From Daedaleopsis sinensis (Eukaryota > Basidiomycota > Agaricomycetes > Polyporales > Polyporaceae): 64,000 nucleotides of DNA. Location: the NCBI GenBank assembly GCA_033807695.1, contig CM066304.1:2170001-2234000 (forward strand), given 5' to 3'. Shown here piece after piece: positions 23,601 through 34,377 of the stretch. A program made the position numbers and the translations under genes. Under the pieces are notes generated by a model. The model was not told the DNA's origin. It ran no database searches and saw only the letters and a list, made by a program, of their open reading frames with translations. Each line of letters begins with the position of its first letter. The stretch's first letter is position 1.

Positions 23601-26600
23601 CCTTACGAGAAAATTGCCGAGGTGCGAATGTGCCGCACTGTGGCCAACAGCCTCCGAGATAGGGAGACAAAAAGAGCGGGAAGGGGGACCTTCACAGTCA
23701 CGCTCTGGTAGCGCAAGAGACGACGGGAGAAAGGGGGCGCGGAATAGAGAATACGCACCTTTCGCTGGTCGACCTTCGCAGGTGCGTGATCTCGCCAAAG
23801 GCGCCCCTCGGGCAGGGTCACCAGCTTCTTGGACGTCGTCCGCCCGAGCGTCGCGCGGACACGCGCGTCCAGCCCGAGCACGTCGCTGTATAGCTTCTCG
23901 ATCTTCCAGGCCTCCTTACCCCTGCCCGGCTCAATCGAGATGATAAACGAGAGCACGTCCTTGCCGCGGTCGTTCGGGCGGATGGAGGACGTGGCGACGA
24001 CGACCTCCGTGTACCGCAGGTCCTCCCCAAGCAGCGGCAGAGCACGGAACTTCATCTGCGGCGGGTTAGCCGGCATGGGGAGGGGGAAGGGCGAGGGCGG
24101 GGGCTGCTCGGCGACCATCGTCTGGGACGATGCCATGGAGGGCGCGAGAGACGGTGCCTGGTATGTGTGAGAATCAGACGTCGACATGGAAGGCCGGCCC
24201 TCCCGGATACTGTCTGCAAGACTGCCCTGGCGGGAGGGTGTTCCCATCTGCACCTGCACGGCAGGCGGCGGCGCGTACTGCGCTTGTGTGACGGGAGAAG
24301 GGACGCTCGTGCCAGGAGGAAGCGGGAAGTCTTCGACGGCGGGCACAGCGGGACGCGCGCTCTTTGGCCTCTCGCGCGCACGGTCCTCGGAATGTCTTGA
24401 GGGCTCCTGGTACATGGGCTCCTGGTACATGGGCTCCTGGTACGTGGGCTCCTGTGAGCCGGCCACGCCGTTGACGCTCGCTTCGTCCACGCTCTGGCTG
24501 TCCTCGTCGTCCATATCGAGGAACTCGCCACCCTCTTCGGTCGTGACCGATCCTGCCCGACGGAAGACTGGCCCGCGCCCCTCCGGCCGCCCCCGGGCGT
24601 CCGTTGACAACCCGTTGGGCCCCGCTCCGTTCATATCGGGATGCGACGGCCCGCCGTTGACGTTTACATTGTGCGTTTCCTGCTTGAGGGGCGAGCCGGG
24701 AACGGGAAAGCTGAACTTCATTCCAGGGCTGATCGCAGGCGAGGGTATCATCGCATAGTAGCGCTTCGCCTCTTCCGGCAGCGAAATTTGCGACTCGCGC
24801 GACGCGATCTCTCGTCCAACGGCTAGACCTGACTCTCCATTCAGGGTGATCGCGACTGGCTGCGGCTGCGACTGAGAAGAGTTGGTCGAAGGATAGACGG
24901 ATTGTCGCGCCTCGTGCATGTGACCGTTGACTGATGGTGAAGGGTCCGAGTTCAACGCAATGGCAGCACTCTGACCGCGATTGTTCGCGTTACTCTCCGG
25001 CGACGCCGCCGTCGACGGCACTGCGCTCTGGTGTGGTCGTTGTTGTTGAGGTGCAGGTGCAAGTGCAGGTGCAGGTGGCTGAGGGGCTTGACGAGGGTGT
25101 TGCCAGACGCCCAGCACAGGATCCGCAGGCTCGCTTGGCAAAGCAGCCTTAGCCGATCGCGAAGCCGTCAACGGGGACTGAGTGGGGGTCGGCGTGGCCG
25201 AAAGCGAATCCGAGCGCGCCGGGACGGGATTTGGTACTCCATGTTGCGCGAAGGACTCGTCTGACGGACTGCTCGTCAGCGGTGGAGACTTGCGCGGCGT
25301 CGTGTCGAGTTCACGACCCGTGCTCGAGAGCGAGAGCGGGGATGGCGTGTGAGCAGTGGAGGAGGACTGTGAGGCACTGAGGAGGTTGTTGGATGGATTG
25401 ACGAGCATGGGCGAGTCTGAACGCGGGGGCGCATTAATGGTACCCTGCGAGCCTTTTCTCTCGGGCGTCCGCGGACTTGGACTCGGGGATTGAGAGGGGT
25501 CAAAGGACCGGGATTGAGAGAGGTGATGCACGCGAGCAGCTGAAAAGACAGTCAGTTGGCGGCACTCGACGAGGAGTAACACGACGTGCAATGGCACAAT
25601 GGCTCGAAAATTGAGGGGAAACTGGGTTGTAGTGAGACATTCCGGTCAAATTCCAAGGCTGGACAGTCATCAATTTCGAACAATCTCCCGGCCTGTGGAT
25701 AAGTGGTCGGAGAGGTAACTCGGTCCTGTAACCGGAAAGTGTTTTGACAAGCGACTAACAGTCGTCGTGTCCTGTTGCACGATGTGGCACGTTGCTCTGT
25801 GGCAGGACACAAACATGATACGAAGACCGTCAAGACCTGTCCGGCCATTGGGCCCAGTTATCTCATTCACAGGCTAGGAGACCATCCGAAGTTGAAGAGC
25901 TTCCAATGCTCAGAAATCTTTCAGAAATCGGCCGGGACGTCTCATGTTCCAACCGAAATCGGCCACTGCACGCCGAGAAAGTACTGTACTCACGGGATTC
26001 ATCTGACTGAGCGCGTAGGAGATGTGCACGGGGGTCAAGCGGAGTGGTCTTGCCCGAGCTTGAAGAGCCGACGCTCTCGCTGGACTTGAGCTGGGAGTGG
26101 GACGAGGTCGAACGGAGCGCGTCCTTGCTGTCACTCTTCTCCTTTGCGCGGTGGGCACGGAGGAGCGCGTCGGTGTTCTCACCGGCCTGCTGCAGACGGT
26201 GCTTGTAGAGGTCGCGCTCGCCACGGAGGCGCTCGACCTCCTTCATGATGTGGTTGTAGCCCGAACGCTGCTTCTCGATGAGCTTCCAGAGCTGGGTGTT
26301 CTGCGCGGAAAGCGTGTTGCGCTCGTTCACGGCGGCCTCGAGCGCGGAGAGCATCGGCTGGGAGGAGCCGGCGTGTGCGGCCAGGAGCCCGTCGACGGAG
26401 AGTGGCTGGTTGTTGGGCACGGCAGGGTTGCCAGGAGCCTGGTTTGCTAGACTCGGCTGCTGGTGGGGGTGGTTTGGAAAAGAGGCGGGAGGGCGCATGG
26501 TCGCGGGGGAGGAGGTCGCGGAAGGAGGGTAATAGACACGGTCACGCACAGGTGTCCCATTGGGGATGGAGGATGAAGTGTATATTTTAGGTGGATTTGG

Positions 26601-26609
26601 AGTCGCCAT
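20630..26609 (-). CDS. PX-PH-RhoGAP protein, Bem3 type (Cdc42/Rho GTPase-activating protein)
   Basis: The protein is roughly 1,300-1,400 residues. Exon 1 (26609-25994) encodes a disordered start and a coiled coil (residues about 85-165, with NERNTLSAQNTQLWKLIEKQ). Exon 2 (25539-23759) is a long Ser/Pro-rich linker and the start of a PX domain (about residue 700, FRALPLLGEDLRYTEVVVAT). The PX continues in exon 3 (from 23423). A PH domain follows from GYKEGYLTKRGKNFGGWKTRFFVLQG to DSWVEELVRYVSG. A RhoGAP domain near the C-terminus has the arginine finger in EGIYRLSGSSAVIK and the later helices DPHAIAGLLKTFLRELP and MRNVGIVFSPTLGIP. An acidic and Pro-rich tail ends at 20,630. PX plus PH plus RhoGAP is the Bem3 arrangement, which restrains Cdc42 at sites of polarised growth and binds phosphoinositides. 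Introns 1 and 2 are unusually long (454 and 335 nt). Not every later junction was fixed to the base. Confidence 0.85.
24401..24454 (-). repeat. 15-bp tandem repeat inside the RhoGAP linker
   Basis: Three and two-thirds nearly identical 15-bp copies encode a repeated YQEPM pentapeptide in the disordered linker. Being a multiple of three, the repeat leaves the frame intact and is likely to vary in copy number between strains. Confidence 0.85.
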
Positions 26610-27454
26610 GGCTGGCGAGGGCCAGGTCGGGAGAGGGGGTGGCCTGCGTTGACGAAAGAAAGCAAATAAGAGGGGCTAGACGAGGAGCGAACGCGTTGAC
26701 GGAGAGCGTGTGCAGTCGTCGAGCGAAAGTGAGAGAGGAAAGAGCGAGTAGGCCGAGGGTAGCCAGCGAGCACGGACGGGAGTAGGGAGAATGATGGCGA
26801 AGAGAGAAGGAGGATGATTGGACGAAGCGCTGGGGTTTGGCGGTGGCACGGGCACCTCGGTCCTCTGGTTCAATCCTGTTCAATCCGACGCGAACTGGTT
26901 GTTGCTGTCCATTCGTCGTTTGTTGGTTGGCATCCCCCATTATTCCCTCTCTTCAGTCTCTTTGTTGCCTTGCTGGCCAACGATCCAACCCACCCTTCCT
27001 ATTGGCCGCGTGCTCAAACACACAACTCATCGCACGACTCGACTCGCTTCCATCACTCCCCGGCCCCGTCCATCTCCCAATCATTCGCACCCACCGTCCT
27101 CGTGCCCTCCTCGTCTCCGCTGAATATCATATCATTTCCCCAATCGTGCTGCCGGGGCGCCCTGGTCGGCATCCGAGGTAGGTAGGTAAGTACATTCGGT
27201 CTAAGTATGTAACCTCAGGTAAACGCACTCGTCCTCGACACAGATCCATCGGCCGCTTTCAAGTCTGTTAGCTTCTTTGTCGTCTCCACACGTCCGCAGT
27301 ATCCCCTCTCCGGCTGCTTATTGTGTTCAGGCAGACACTGACACCGTCATATAAGTGCAGGCGACATATTCCGTCACCACAGACACATCCATGACATACA
27401 CCTGTGTCCCCCTTGGCCTCCTTGAAGCAGGCTGTGGTTGCTAGCGTGTGCCTT
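26610..27454. other. RhoGAP gene upstream region
   Basis: 845 bases lie between the start codon of the RhoGAP gene and the stop codon of the SET-domain gene. The segment is rich in pyrimidine (on the + strand) around 26,930-27,150 and holds no recognisable coding sequence. It should carry the RhoGAP promoter and the 3' UTR of the SET gene. Confidence 0.5.
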
Positions 27455-29003
27455 TCATCCGCTCTCTTCTGCCACGCAACGACTGCATCTGCAGCTAAAG
27501 TACCACCCTTCGAGCAGCTCTGCCCGTCTCTCCGCCAGGCCCATCCGCTCAACGTGCCCGTAGCTGATGCACACTTCCTCGCCCTCGCGCACAGGCCGCG
27601 TCGTCAGGAACCGCAAGCCCCGGCCCTCTCGCTCCTTGCGGACATTAGGCGAGCAGTCTGCGGACGTCTGATCAGCACTCGCCCCAACCACGGGCCACGG
27701 GCTCGATCCACGCGCGAGTCGCGACCCACTCACGGTGATTGAACAGGGAAGCCGTCGGGTACAGCGCGAACCCGAGGCACTCGCTCTCCTCCATCAGGGG
27801 CACCTCCCAGATCCCGAACGCGTTGCCGGGGTCGACTCCCAAAATCCGCCGCACGTTTCCGATGGAAATCACGCTCCCAAGCTCTGCGAGTCCGCACGGA
27901 CGGGCCTTCGCTTCCTTCACGCGCGCGCCCGCCGAGGACTCGAGCCCAGGTGGGGAAGAGGCGGCCGCCCCGCTGCTTCGCGCGCGCCATGTGTCGTCGC
28001 CGAAGCTGCCCTTCAGAAGCCGATAGATTCGAGTCTGGTGCTCGAGGATCTCGGGACATGCCTGCAGGAGCGACAACTCGTTCGTCTGAAGGGCGCAGAA
28101 CGCGCGCCATTTTGAACCTTGTCCGTAGCCTCCCTCAGGATCCGGTTGCGCGTCTTCTCTCTTCCCTGTGTCTTGCTCTGGCTCGTTCTGGTTCTGGTTC
28201 TGGTTCTGGTCGCCCTCGCCCGGCTCGCGGGAGGAGGGCGATCGGGGAGAACGCGCACGGCCGTTGCGTTCGCGACAGCAGTGGAGGAGGGCGAGCAGGA
28301 CGTATCGCGCCATGTCCGCCTCGTAGTCGTCCAGCCGCAGCTCGCGCCACCGCCGCACCTCCCGTGGCGAGCTCTCCTGCGCGCGCACCTCCTCCCACGC
28401 TGCGTCCGCGACCGCCTGCGTCATCTCCCGCTCCGGCGTTGCTGGGGCACCCTCGGACATCTCGGCCTTGGTCTTGGTCTTGGTCTTGGCAGACTTCCTC
28501 TGCCGCGCGCCCTCGAGTTGCCGCAAGAGCTCTACCGCGCCGACGCCCTCGCGGGCGAGCCACCGCCGCTGGCACTTTGCGTCGCAGAACCAGAGCCCCG
28601 CCCCGGTCGTCGCGGTCGAGGCAGCCTTCGTGTTGCCCGAGCTCGACGCGCGCCGATCTCCCGGAGAGGCATCTGCTGCTGATATTGATGCGGGCGACGA
28701 CGCGGTCTCGAGGCCGCCCCCCTCCTCGTAGCCGTCGTCGTCGCGCCGGGTGAGGAACGCGCGGCGGCCGCGCTCGTACCGCCAGCACTCGGCGCAGACC
28801 TCGTTGCGGAAGCGCTTCCAGAGCGTGTACGCGTACGGCGTGCACGGCCCGAGCAGGTCCGCGCCCGCGGGCAGTGCGCGGGCGGCGTGGTACGTCCTGC
28901 CGCAGGCGGGGTCCGTGCGCACGTAGACATGGACGGGATGGGGAGACGTGGGTCTATGAGCGGAAGAGGGCGCGCTGGGCGCACATGGCGTTTGCACAGA
29001 CAT
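27455..29003 (-). CDS. SET-domain protein with MYND-like zinc finger (SMYD/Set6 type)
   Basis: Two exons (29003-27734 and 27657-27455) join to 490 residues. The SET domain is split. An N-terminal piece (VYVRTDPACGRTYHAARALPAG) is followed by an incomplete MYND-like finger (VCAEC ... FCDAKCQRRW). A long insert of charged, low-complexity sequence comes next. The C-terminal SET half has LFNHHCSPNV, GLRFLTTRPVREGEEVCISYG and the post-SET cysteines FSCRCSRC. These match SMYD-like lysine methyltransferases, which bind S-adenosylmethionine through the NHSCxPN region and GEExxxSY. The intron cuts exactly within the NHxC motif, where the usual Ser is His. The substrate, histone or other protein, cannot be told from sequence. 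It is divergent from the serine dehydratase gene, with 627 bp between start codons. Confidence 0.8.
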
Positions 29004-29630
29004 GGGCCAGGGTAGGCGGTATGTAGGATACTGGGACGGTAGTAGTGGGAATTCGATGGGGTGATGGGAGGAGGGCGCGAGAGATTGGAATGCGAGTTAT
29101 CGATTGTTGCCGGAATGCTTGCTTGCTTGTAAGTTGTTCGTTGATCAGGTCGTGGTTGGTGGATGCGCATCCGATGTCGTTGCGAGTACGAACAAGTCCG
29201 AGTGGTTTACCCGCGCGGGGAAGGGGAGAAGGGGCGGGCGGGACGGAGCTCGGAAAGCTCGAGGAGGTCCGAGACGCGTCGACGTCGACGCGAGAATATT
29301 TGCGTTCGCCGCGATCACATGCGGCGATACAAGCCCTGGAATGGGGTTAGGGGCTAAAATGCGGTTTCACTGCCGGCGTTGGCGATGACGACCTCGGCGG
29401 CGACCGCGGCGACCAGGAATGCAGCGGTATCGGTATCGGTATCGCTCGCCAGCGCATCTTGAGCTTGTACTCCCACCATCTGCCTCTCCTGGTCGACCTG
29501 CTGAGCTTGACGAGACAGTACTTACTGACACTGTGACAGCTTGTCATCTGACTGCGGTCTAGTACTACGAGTACTAGCTATAGTACGACTAGTGAAAGCG
29601 ACAAGAAGTTGAACAGACCTTGCGCGCGCG
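29004..29630. promoter_or_regulatory. Shared divergent promoter region (SET gene / serine dehydratase)
   Basis: Start codons of the minus-strand SET gene and the plus-strand serine dehydratase gene face away from each other across 627 bases. It includes three tandem GGTATC hexamers near 29,425-29,443. No clear TATA element was identified. The role as a promoter follows from the gene arrangement, not from recognised binding sites. Confidence 0.5.
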
Positions 29631-32600
29631 ATGCTCGCCGCCGCGATAAACCTAAAGCAGACCGCCCCGACGCGTCGCGCACTCGTCCGTGTCCGCCTCG
29701 CCGCCCGCCTGCCCGCGCACATCCGAGGCGGGGCCGTCGGACGCGTCCAAGCTCCTATCGCGACATGTTCCATGGGGAAGCGCCACTTTGCTCTCTCGGC
29801 CGCGCGGAGGGACGATGATCTCCCCCCTGGGGTGCCCCGACGCGCCGGCGGGTACGGGGATGGGGACGGGGACGGGGCGATCCCCGCGGACTCGGAGGCG
29901 GCGCGCTCGCTCGGGACGCGCGCGGAGCTGGCGCACGAGCACGCGGTCATCTCCGCGTTCGACCTGTTCAGCATCGGAGGTGCGTGCGAGGCTTGACCTT
30001 GAGCTTGAGCTTGAAGAGGTGTTGATGCGCCCTTGCAGTCGGCCCGAGCTCGTCGCACACGGTCGGCCCGATGCGCGCGGGGAAGATCTTCATCGGCGAC
30101 CTCGAGGCTCTGGGGCTGCTGGACAAGGTGTGTGCGCGCGACAATTTCTTTATGATTTCGAGTGCGTGCGTGCTGACGGGCGTCGGCGCAGGTCAAGGTG
30201 GTGAAAATCACTCTGTAGGTCGCGGTGCTCGTGTGCGACGGTCGACCGTGTTGACGGTGTCTCTCCTTACCCGCTTCAATTTCAAGTTACGGCTCTCTCG
30301 CAGCGACCGGTGCGTGACGGCGTACGGCGTACGGCGTAAGCAGCTGCGCTAACCGCACGCATTTGCATTTACAGGAAAAGGGTGCGGATGTCACGGTTCC
30401 CTGCTCGTTACAGCTTACCTAGACAGCCTCTCTGATGGTCTCGCCCGGGCGTATACGCAGGCACCACACGCCACAGGCCATTCTATTGGGGCTCGAAGGT
30501 AAGTACTAAGTAGCCAGCACGGCTTCTCCGCTATACCCGCCGCTCACTGCGGCATGCGTGCGCAGGCTCGGACCCAGAGACGATCGAAACGGGCACGATC
30601 CCGTCGCGCTATGCGGCCATCCTCGAGAACAAGACGCTGACGCTCGGCGGGCGGCACCCGGTCGTGTACGACATGGACCGCGACATGGTGTGGCGCTGGG
30701 ACCAGGTGCTGAAGACGCACCCAAACGGGATGCGCTTCTCCGTCTTCGGCGCGGACGGTGAGCTGCTCGCGACGAACGAGTACTTCAGGTGCGTGCATCG
30801 CGTTCGATCGATGATGGCTGCATGCATTCACAGGGGCTGATTGTGCGCCCGTGTTTGCTGTTTGTGCGATCTTGACTATGGCCACGGCCATTAAGCGTGG
30901 GCGGCGGCTTCGTGGTCAACGAGAAGACGAAAGGTACGTGTCGCGAGGGCTGGGGCACTATCCGGCATGGAGAACACTCACGCGGCGGCGGCAGTGGACG
31001 AGAATCTGTTCTACAAGGGCGTGGACAAGAGCAGCGTGCACGGCGCACGGCTGCACCAGACACACAGCACCGACGGCGCGCCCGGCGAGCCCGCACAATC
31101 CCCGGACCCCATCCAGCCGCCCTACCCGTTCTCCGTGCGTAACCCGAGCTCTGTCGTGTTTTCTGCGCGTGCGCGCCGCAGAGCTGATCAAGGAATGGAT
31201 TTTCCCCGCACAGTCTGGAGACAGCCTTCTCGCGCTGACGAAGAAGCATAACGTACGTGCGGGGTTCGCCCTGCCTGCCTTTCGCCGTCCATCCATGCAT
31301 GCATCGATTGCCATGGAGACTGACCCCGCCTCTGCCCGCCGGTCTAGATGACAATCGCCCAGATTGTGTACGACAACGAGCTGCACTTTGGGTACTCACA
31401 CGAAGACATCCACGAGAAGGTGCCCTCATTTCTCTCCTGCGCATTTGTCCGCCGTGCTTCTGCTCTAGCCTCTCCGCCGCGGAGATGTGTCCGCGAAGGA
31501 CGTGCATCCATTCTTTCATACATACTTTTGTTCCTCTCCTGCCGCCCTGCGCCGCTTGCTGACTCTGGTGGCCGGTCCGGCATTTACATTTACAGTTGAT
31601 GCGCATATGGGGCGTCATGGACGACTGCATTCGGACGGGGGTGTCTTCGGCGGAAGAGAAGCTGCCAGGCAGACTGGGCCTCCGCCGGCGCGCGCCCATC
31701 CTGTATCGCCGCCTCATGCGAGGGTGCGTTCTCTTTTGCGTGGGACGGTGGCGATTTGCTAACGGCCGCCCCCGTTTGCAGGTTCTACCCGGGCCTGGCC
31801 AGCTCGTCGCACTCCCTTCCCGCGATCGGGGCAGGCGCAGTGGCCGCCGGCCACATCGGTGCGCCGGACGGATTGGGCGCGGGCGCGCCTCCCGCGCGTG
31901 CTGAGAACGGTGAGGGTGCCGCGAGCAGGCTCGGCGCCGGGGGGAGAATCTCTGCGTCCCGCCCGACGCGTGTGTTGGGGAGTTTGGAGCACCCGGTGAC
32001 GCCTATGCCTGTGGTAAGTCGTGCGGCGCTGCTGGTGCGTCGAGAGAGAACAGCAGCTGACTAGTACTGGGGCACGGTGGGCAGCGAAAGACGATGATCC
32101 CGGCCATGGACTTTCTGTCGTGCTATGCGATCGCGGTGAACGAGGTGAACGCGAGCGGCGGGCGGATCGTGACGTCGCCCACAAACGGGGCGGCCGGGGT
32201 CATCCCCGCCGTGCTCAAGTACATCGTCGAGGTGCGCCGGCGTCGTCTCTCTCGTCGGACGAGTATGTTCTGAACGGGCGGGTGCAGTTTGTCAGTGACG
32301 ACCCCGAGCGGACGGTCGTGACCTTCCTGTTGACAGCGGCGGTATATACTTCAACCTTGTCTGGGGCCCATCGGATCGTTGCTGAGTCATAGCCAGGCGG
32401 TCGGGATGCTGTTCAAACGAGGAAGCACTATATCGGCCGCAGAAGGCGGCTGCCAGGCCGAGGTCGGCGGTCCGTCCCTAACCTTTCTCTCGGACGTGTG
32501 CGCCGCTCATCCTGCGTTTACGTTCGCAGTTGCGTGCTCGATGGCGAGTGCTGGCTTTGCCGCATCTATGGGAGGCACGTCCGATTTGTCTTTGTATTTT

Positions 32601-33271
32601 GCTAGCGGCGGGCTCACAGCGCTCGGTAGCATCTCCGGAAACCATCTTGCAAGCTGCTGAAATAGGGATAGGTGCGTTCTGAGCTGGCGGCTGGGGTCAG
32701 TGCCACTGACTGCGCCCGTGCGATCGTCGTGATACATGCAGAACATAATCTGGGCTTGACGTGCGACCCCATCGACGGCCTCGTCCAGGTGCCGTGCATA
32801 GTGCGTCCATTCCTGCCCCCGTATGCCCCGCACAACGCCCGACTGACCTGCCACGGACGGTAGGAGCGGAACAGCCTTGGAGGTTAGTGCACCAGTGGTC
32901 ACCGCGGTCCGGGCGAGAGGTAGGCTGACGGGAGATATAGCCGTCAAGGCGATTACCGCCGCGCAACTGGCGATGGCGAGCCAGAACGTGTACAGCGTGA
33001 CATTGGACGAGGCGATAGAGGCTATGCGCCTGACCGCCTCCGACATGAGTGTCAAGTACAAGGAGACGAGCCTCTCGGTGAGTGCATGCTATCCATACAA
33101 GCCGCTCAGGCCATAGTTCGCGCCTGACACTGCCGCTGACTCGCGCTGCCTTCTGTAGGGTCTTGCGGTGAGTTTCGCGCTGGTAGCCCGCTCGGTGTTC
33201 GTGCTTAAGTGTTCAATGTTCCCTGCCTGCAGAGGACCGTGAAGATTCCGCTGACCGTGCCTGCGTGCTGA
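29631..33271 (+). CDS. Iron-sulphur L-serine dehydratase (bacterial SdaA type), probably mitochondrial
   Basis: Twenty-three exons join to 674 residues. The first ~60 residues are rich in Arg and Ala with almost no acidic residues, like a mitochondrial presequence. The beta-type half begins with [20 protein letters not shown] and includes [42 protein letters not shown] and [11 protein letters not shown]. The alpha-type half has [57 protein letters not shown], and ends [23 protein letters not shown]. These are the signatures of the [4Fe-4S] L-serine ammonia-lyase that turns serine into pyruvate and ammonia, not of the PLP enzyme. The cluster cysteines (EGGC, LTCDP, VPC) are present, and the protein ends in Cys. 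Bacterial single-chain enzymes are about 450 residues; the surplus is the presequence, a loop near 31,050-31,130 and a linker near 31,870-31,990. Exons of 7 and 9 nt occur, and intron 17 is GC-AG. Confidence 0.88.
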
Positions 33272-34377
33272 GCGCTGAGCGACAAGTGTGGTTTCTACTC
33301 TTTCTTCGTCCGTTCGATTTGTTCCGAGATGCACGATAGATGATACTTTACAATTTGACGTTTCAACCGCATAATGCCCTCTAGACGTTTGTAGTCTGCC
33401 AGATACACATGCAGCAGACACCCGATATTCTGACTGTAGGAATCCGATCTCGTTAACCCGGTTACTATCCGCACAGGCCACGCGTCTAGAGACACCAGTC
33501 ATTGTCCCAACGCTGTCGCCTTCACCGGCCGCAGACTGTCTACCCGTACAAGCTTCAAGTCCCATCGCCCGTCTCTCGTATTGTTCCCCACTGGCGGAGG
33601 ATCTACAGGGGATGTAAGTGACGTACAATGTACATGCCTTTGCTCGGCAGTGCTAAGGGGATTTCGATACACATGAACGCCGACATCGTACTTATCCTGT
33701 GGATGTGGAGACTACTGAACGAGCGGTTTGACAATGAGAGGGAGCTTGAGGGACGTTGTGTTTGTCCGACTTCGTTGCTCACGCATGGCAGCGTGGCAGA
33801 ACTTACCCTCCTCCATCACCTTGTTGAAGTTGAATTCGAAGTTGCAGTGCGAGATCTTCCGGCATTGCACAGCACTGCGGAAGGCCTCCCTCATCCCGCC
33901 TTGCTGTCTCAGCCTGGCTCCGCTCGGTCTTGGGAATCAATGGTCTGGTTGGCACCTGGTTGCAGCTGGCTGCTGGTTGCACTATCTTCCAGTAAGTAAA
34001 CGCATCTCTCTCAGGCTCTCTGCCACGTTTTGGGTAGACTTGGGCGCTGATTGCATCGACTATTTCAGTTTGTAGCATCCCGACAGGACCCGCCTCGGCC
34101 AGCGCGTTCTCCCGATCATTGATCTCGTTTGCGCCTCTTCGCGCGCGCATGTCTGGGCATGTTCTCCCGGGCCCTTGGTACCACTGACGATGCAAACTCA
34201 CTGAGTTGAAGCAAGTCTTAGCAGCCACCTTTCCCGTGATGTAATCCCTAGCTACCATCTGCGATCCTACAGATATATACCAGCCACCTGCCCCAGTGGT
34301 GGCTGAAGATTTACGAAGCACCTCAGCTCCCTCGGACGAGCCCCGTTCACTAGCGACTACCTCTACCGACCCACGAT
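33272..34377. other. Intergenic region, no supported gene
   Basis: 1.1 kb lies between the serine dehydratase stop and the start of the DUF6534-type gene. GC content falls noticeably here compared with the left half of the window. Small frames on both strands (for example 33,628-33,999 + and 33,712-33,894 -) overlap each other and match nothing I know. The last part should hold the promoter of the downstream gene; TATATA occurs near 34,271. Confidence 0.5.

Noticed and set aside
33628..33999. Small frames between serine dehydratase and the DUF6534 gene
   Set aside because: They overlap antisense frames, lack start context and splice sites, and match no known family.
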